Below, in pieces: positions 58,321 to 64,000 of a DNA stretch of 64,000 nucleotides. Both the position numbers and the translations under genes were made by a program. Source of the stretch: Piper betle (lineage: Eukaryota; Streptophyta; Magnoliopsida; Piperales; Piperaceae); contig JAURVB010003514.1 in NCBI GenBank assembly GCA_033002965.1, positions 1-64,000 of the forward strand, given 5' to 3'. Each line of letters starts with the position of its first letter. Position 1 is the stretch's first letter. Below the pieces are notes generated by a model, which saw only the letters and a program-made list of their open reading frames with translations, searched no databases and was not told the DNA's origin.

Positions 58321-59757
58321 GTTGAATTGTACATGTAAGTATCTAAGTTCTGCTTGCACTTTTTCTGAACTTCCATTCTAGGCGATTCTTTAACAGTCTG
58401 TACATCTGTAAATTACCAATCTAATTCATGCAATGAGATCTTTAGTTAATTATACCAAATAGTTAATTGTATTTGGTATCAATAACTAGCATTTGAATAT
58501 GCAAAAGCGCTTGCAGAAAGCAACAAAGTAGAGAAATGTTATACACTAATAAAGTATAGATTGGTTTTGAACTTAAAATTGGTAGAGGGTTCATATATCT
58601 GTAGCTTGGATGATAATTCGTTATAATTGTTGATAGATATAACCTTCTTTTGACTTATGGCTGATAAGAGCCATACTTAGGATGCTACAGGGATCTCTCC
58701 GATTCATCTGGTTTACTCTGTTTAGGGTTCCTATCAGTTGCATTTCATCTGGTTTTCCTTAGTCCACCTGTAAACATAAACCTATGAATCAAACTTCGAA
58801 TTAATACCTGTTTTGTAGAAATCGATCAGTTACCATAAAGCAAAAACTAATCCCTCATGTTATTTGTGTTGCCTACAAACTTGTTCAAAAGGAAAACAGT
58901 GAGTGAAGGGTAATGAGAATGAATCATTTTCTTGAATGATAAGTGCCAATAGCATTCTGCTAATGGTTCCAACTTAAATGTGAAGCTGTCGAAAATTAAG
59001 CCTTGAGCTTTCAATAATCATTTTTTTCAAGTGCATCTTTCTCACATTCACCTTTCTCACGTTCATGTTTCGCACTCTGGAATTAACATTGATCTCTATA
59101 GCCTTATGTGGATGGGCACAAGATGACCCGTAAAAATATGACTACGTATTTATACGTAATAACAGAGAAGCGAATGTAGTCGTAAATATGTTTGTTTGGT
59201 CAGCAGCTAAATATAATATGTTGTACTCATTTGAATCAATGACTTCTGTAGTATTTTATGGGTATTATTTGATATTAATAATAAAATATGCAAATTATTA
59301 AAAAAATAAAATAATTAATTAAATACAAATAATTTTATAAATATTATAAAAAACTCCACACTTAAAAATGATCTTCAACCTCATCTCCCTCACCTTGGGA
59401 ATTGTGACATTTTATAACCACGTGTACTTCCACGCGATAAAACGAAGTAAGACGAGTATTTTCTTAAGTTAAAACGTTAAATATATTAATTTTAAGGGAA
59501 ATAATTTTCTGTAGCACTTATTTTACCAAATTCTTTCTAGCAAGTTTTTTATTAATTTAAATCTTCTTAATTAGTGAAATTTAAAAAAAAATTATAATTT
59601 ACAGTTATATTTCATATATTATAATAACTAGAACCAATTATCAAGCTGCTGCAAGAAATTTGCCGTAATATTTGATATGACAAATCCCTTCCCCAACTTC
59701 AAATAGACACCCCCAAGAAAGAAGAAACCAACATCTTTCAAACTCTGTGCCACATTA
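58321..59757. other. 3' flank of the GCP5 gene and intergenic DNA
   Basis: Includes the presumed 3' UTR and, at about 58600-58745, a decayed duplicate of the GCP5 intron 2/exon 3 junction. The rest is AT-rich with no gene seen. Confidence 0.4.
58600..58745 (+). pseudogene. Decayed duplicate of GCP5 intron 2 end plus start of exon 3
   Basis: 'gcttggatgataattcgtta' + 'taattgttgata' then 'gagccatacttaggatgcta' + 'cagggatctctccgattcat' + 'ctggtttactctg'. This is colinear with 52210-52318, the intron 2 end and the VRGILRMLQGSPSSLF part of exon 3. Several substitutions and small indels break the frame. It lies 0.3 kb beyond the gene's stop, consistent with a local partial duplication. Confidence 0.6.
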
Positions 59758-59765
59758 CTTCATAT

Positions 59766-60653
59766 CTATGATGCACGAATCTGCCGATTCCGTACGAAAT
59801 CGGCCGATTTAAATCGGATTGGCATTGCGCCGATCCGATTTCGGGGCCGACTCGGTCGGCCCCGAATCGGCCGGTCCGAATCGGCTTGGAATCGGAATCG
59901 GCCGTTTTAATCGGAATCGGTTTTTTTATGAAATTATTAAAATACCCTAGGTATGATTTTTATTAAATTATTTAAGTATGGGTAAAATAGTAATTTGGAT
60001 TTTAAAAGCCTAAAATCAAACCCGCTCCCCCCACGCCACCGCCGCTCGTCCGCCCTCCGCCGTGCTCCCCGACTCCGGGCTCGCCGCCGACCTCGCAACG
60101 TCACCGCCGACGTGTGGCCGGACGGAATCGGGCTGTGATACACGAATCGCCGCCGACTCGCGCCGGCTGGGCTGCTCGTCGCCGGCTGCGGGCCGCCTCG
60201 CCGCCGGCTGCGAGGCCGCCTTGCTGCCGGTTGTTCGTCTGACCGGGCTGCCGACATCTTCCGACATTGCCGCGGCGAGACTCGCCGTCGACCGGGCCGG
60301 CGGCGGCGGCGGCGGTGGGGGGTAAAGAGTGGCATTCTCGTAATTAAAAGTTGACTCGAGTCTAACTCGAATAAAAAATAATAATTAATTCTAAATAATT
60401 TAAAAAAATCTTAAAAAATATTTAAAAATATCAGAAACTATAATACACAGAATAATATCAAAATAACATCTAAACCCTATTATAATATATTTATATTATA
60501 AATTGTCAAATTATTATATATGACCGATTAAATTAATTTGGACCGATTCAACTGAACCGATTCTTGGCCGATTTAGATCGATTTCGATTCCGATTCCGAC
60601 TCCTTGGAAAACCGATTCTGATTCCGATTCCGATTCCGATTCATGCAACCATG
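59766..60653. mobile_element. Non-autonomous hAT-like element (888 bp) with perfect 8-bp duplication
   Basis: CTTCATAT occurs exactly at both flanks (59758-59765 and 60654-60661). The left end reads CTATGATGCACGAATC. The reverse complement of the right end reads CATGGTTGCATGAATC. Subterminal regions are packed with 'gattccgattcc/gaatcggccg' words. The core is a GC-rich block (about 59990-60330) followed by an AT-rich stretch. Read on the minus strand, the core resembles the LTR-family module around 'gactcgagtc ... ttacga ... tgccac'. No transposase frame. Confidence 0.72.
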
Positions 60654-60661
60654 CTTCATAT

Positions 60662-63201
60662 ATTGGGAGTCTTCCCAACTTCAATGGCACATTGTTTTAG
60701 AACGCAAAGACCCATAATTTTCCCACCGTATATTTTTGACAACTTGCGGTAAAATTTATCGGAGTTGTTGGATGTGTCGCGAGATTGGTTTCCACTTTGT
60801 TTCGTGGTTATCTTTTGTAAAAAATGATTAGACTCGTGTTCTTCTTGCTGCTTCTTAAGCTTGGTTTGATGCAGAGCTTGATGGAGAGTTAATTTAATGA
60901 CTTGTTAAAAGTCAATTAGGGGCTGGCACATTGCATAGTAAATTGGTAGTAATTTCACTAGCTTTATATAAACGTTTCTCGGTAAAAAATGTTTCTTAAC
61001 GGGGAGAGTTTTTTTAAGGGAAAATAATCGACTTGTAAGGTCAGCGAGGAGCGGGGACGTCGGTCATCGTGACCGCATTGATCAGATCATCAACGGTGAT
61101 GAGTGGCTGGCATCTCTACATGCATCCGCATCTGGCGGATGCAATGCCCGGTCTACACCGAATATTAGCTATAAGACCTAATGAATAAGTAAAAATGCAC
61201 AAATGATAGCACCTATTAATTACCGAAAAACCGCCACTAAGGGTATTTAATAGGTATTGATTTGCCAACAAGTAATTGGGTCTTGTACCCATGTTAACCG
61301 TTAAGATACAGTTGATTACCACTCCCTTGGAAGAAGCGAGATCAGTTGGTGATACAAATAGAGCTTATTTTAGTTATTTGTTATCATCTGCTCCTTTCTC
61401 CTCATTGAACTTCATAAACCCATTATTTTCTCAACCAATCCCTATCTATTTGATGATTGAAGGCTTCCTTTATCTTCTAATCGTTATTGATCATTATATC
61501 CTTTTCCCTGTCTTCAAACCACTATTTTTTTTGATTCAGGCAAGGGGTGATGAGGATGTTGCCATCAAAATCCTCTATCCCCACATTGGTGTTGAGGCAA
61601 TCAAGAATAGATTTATTTTATCCTTCGATGGTCATGTATGTATTGAAATATCTATCAAAAGCATAGTTACAAACAATATTTTGTTTTGATGTTTATAAAT
61701 ATTAAATTGTATACATAAAGAAAGAAATCATAAGGGAAAGAGTCATCGGTGGGAAAAAAGGCATTGAGTTCAAATTCAGAAACACCAAAAAGATTAAAAA
61801 AATATCAATGTTGATGATATATATGAGGGGTAATAAGGCTCTTTTGGCTAAGAACATGTAAATCGAAAGATGATTTTCTAACATTACTGTAGTAAACGAG
61901 ATATTTGCTGTAAGGATGCAAGACACTTGGCTGCTGCTTCCTTTCTATGTGCCATTGTATACATATACAACACAGATAAAATTTATCATCTGGGTCATCT
62001 TGATGTTGTGTTTAGAAAGGTTCTACTTGATATTACAATTACTGCAATAAGTTGTTCCATCTTTAAGAACGATTATGCAAAGATCAAGTTACGCTCAAAG
62101 AACATGGATAGATTGTGATTATGGCGGAGCCCAAAACTTCAATTCACTTGATTCATTGTTGGCTGTCGGATACAAAATGAAGGATTGGTTTTTAATTCAT
62201 TTGGAAATGTTTTTGAAGTTCTATATTTTGCTGCCTATCACAAGATCAACGATGAAGTTAAAGTGATGAGCGTTGAATAAATGAACAATGTGTTATAGAA
62301 CTTCATCCGTGATTATATCAGAAACTTGGATTGAAGAATTGGAAGGGGGGAGGAATGCCGTCGAGAAGCATATTATAACTGATTTGAAGAATGAAAAAGA
62401 AAGACAACATCTAATTATCCTATGCCCATATATAAACATGCATAATAAAATATTATATACTAAATAACACACGTAACATGCTTTTCATAAGAGGATTTGA
62501 TTTGCCTTCTAGAAACACAACTTGTGTGTATTTACTGAGAGTAGAAAGAAGTTTTTTTTATGAGAGCAATTGGCTTTCTGATTAATTAGCTTATCTCACT
62601 TGCAAATCTATGGGTATATAATGACACCATGAGGCATCCCCCTCCATCCTCAGGCCACATTCATTTAGAAAATGTAAAACTGAGATTTACTTACATTAAT
62701 GTATTTATTTGCTTCACGTTTATTCATCTTATGGGAAGAAGTAAGGTTAACAGTTACTAAAAATTCTTACTCCTATAGGATGTTGATTGGCCGCAAGGTC
62801 AATATATAATTATATTCTTTAAACTTCGAATACCAAACCATTAAGATGATTTTAGAACCATAATTTCAACAGTGGTTATCCCACAATATAAAGAGGATTT
62901 TGATAGTAATATGGACATCGAATGATTTTCTGTTCCTTCTTTGTTGAGTTGGTTCATGAGCGTGCACAAGAGCACCAGGCCACAACATGAGGGAACTATG
63001 ACCAATAGAGTAAGACACTTAGCTACATCCTCATGCAAAAAAATGAATGTGGTTCTGGTTGATACTTTCTTTCTCTAAGGGCACGGGACGTTAGCGGAGT
63101 TCGTGCCTTTCGTACCACCACAAGATTGGTCGTTCTTGGGCTGATCCCGCTCCTAAACATAAGGGATAGTAAAAGGGGGCCGGGCCTATCATATCAAAAG
63201 G
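60662..63201. other. Intergenic DNA with unassigned open frames
   Basis: Open frames at 61276-61689 (+, ending VAIKILYPHIGVEAIKNRFI and on) and 61927-62266 (+, two overlapping frames) read somewhat protein-like, but I recognise no family. They could be remnants of a decayed gene. A perfect 9-bp hairpin stem (tgcatccgc, five-base loop, gcggatgca) lies at 61121-61143. The 63075-63200 segment is locally GC-rich ('aagggcacgggacgttagcg') and unassigned. Confidence 0.3.
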
Positions 63202-64000
63202 TAGTGAAAGAAGTGAGGATAGTTAGCAAGATACTTTTCCTAGTATGCTAATGATGACTATTAACATCGCAAGTTGTAGGGACTCTGGAATGCATTTGAA
63301 AGACAACCAAGAAGCTATCCAAGGATGTTTCTTGTTGGGGTAAACATGAGGGGAATATTTCATAAATGCAATAGTTAGCTTGTGTACAAGACAGTTGTAG
63401 TTGGCAGACAACTGATATCCCTACTATACAAAGTTGACCCTCAATAGAGGTCAAATCAGCTTTCTTAAAAGGATAGGTTCATTTTGATAGTGAAAGGAGT
63501 GAGGATAGTTAGCAAGATACTTCTATGAGTATGCTAATGATGACTATTAACATCACAAGTTGTAGGGACTCTGGAATGCATCCGAAAGACAACCAAGCAG
63601 CTATCCAAGGATGTTTCTTGTTGGGGGTAGATATGAGGGGAATGTTTCATAAATGCAATAGTTAGCTTGTGTACGAGACGGTTGTAGTTGGCAGACAACT
63701 GATATCCCTACTCTACAAAGTTGGTGAGCCTCCTTTAGTCGACCCTTAATACAGGTCAAATCAGCTTTCTTAAAAGAATAGGTTTATTTTGATAGTGAAA
63801 GGAGTGGGGATAGTTAGAAAGATACTTTTATTAGTATGCTAATGATGACAATTAACATCGCAAGTTGTAGGGACTTTGGAATGCATCCGAAAGACAACCA
63901 AGCAGCCATCCAAGGATGTTTCTTGTTGGGGTAGATACGGGGGAATGATTCATAAATGCAATAGTTAGCTTGAGTATAAGACAACTGTAGTTGGCAGACA
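63202..64000 (+). repeat. Tandem satellite, unit about 286-305 bp, continuing past the window
   Basis: Units start at 63202, 63488 and 63793 with 'tagtgaaag(a/g)agtg(a/g)ggat' followed by 'agttag(c/a)aagatact'. The second unit is 19 bp longer because it contains 'ggtgagcctcctttagtc', absent from the first. The third is cut by the window end. Copies are highly similar (few substitutions by eye). Minus-strand frames of 62-68 codons recur in the units but show no motif. Confidence 0.85.

Noticed and set aside
63088..63140. GC-richer segment as an organellar or tRNA insertion
   Set aside because: It cannot be folded into a cloverleaf by eye and matches no organellar gene that I can recognise.

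Overview
This is a stretch of a plant nuclear chromosome, most likely a monocot. First exons are GC-rich with mostly AT-rich introns, genes are sparse, intergenic DNA is rich in transposons, and the gene families are plant-type. A non-grass monocot fits the sequence, but species and order cannot be fixed from the bases alone. I see no bacterial, viral or organellar gene and no tRNA or rRNA gene.

Four genes look real. (1) 9.40-11.02 kb, +: an HHO/NIGT1-type GARP transcription repressor, five exons, 338 codons, intact. (2) 13.57-14.00 kb, -: an LTO1/ORAOV1-like Fe-S adaptor, 144 codons in one coding exon with a perfect deca-GX3 repeat. (3) 18.20-22.26 kb, +: a bL25 (Ctc/TL5) ribosomal protein, probably mitochondrial, three exons, with a one-base frame break in an A-run of exon 3. 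(4) 51.54-58.32 kb, +: a gamma-tubulin complex component (GCP5 type), 17 exons, 1006 codons, with every junction in phase. A fifth locus at 43.38-48.49 kb (+) is a nine-exon MAPKKK3/5-type kinase with three frame breaks and a degenerate patch, so it is a pseudogene or a badly mis-sequenced gene. A decayed PP2C first-exon fragment lies at 16.4 kb on the minus strand.

The rest is mostly transposon-derived. A Ty3-type LTR family with roughly 3-kb LTRs dominates 0-2.65 kb and 23.9-33 kb. It includes a solo LTR with a 5-bp duplication nested in an older LTR of the same family, and a second LTR followed by an initiator-Met primer-binding site. Three non-autonomous hAT-like elements have 8-bp target duplications (16.85-17.50, 39.52-41.15 and 59.77-60.65 kb). 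Two of these carry a module homologous to the LTR family, in opposite orientations. The right edge enters a tandem satellite with a unit of about 286-305 bp. Three of the four multi-exon loci have diverged tandem duplications inside an early intron.

The genes do not form a functional cluster. They are independent housekeeping or regulatory loci: nitrate/phosphate signalling, Fe-S assembly, organellar translation, MAPK signalling and microtubule nucleation. I found no convincing new multi-gene system. The most notable points are the LTR-hAT shared module, the broken kinase beside an intact GCP5 gene, the duplicated GCP5 exon fragment, and the exon-like fragment shared between 22.6 and 37.8 kb.
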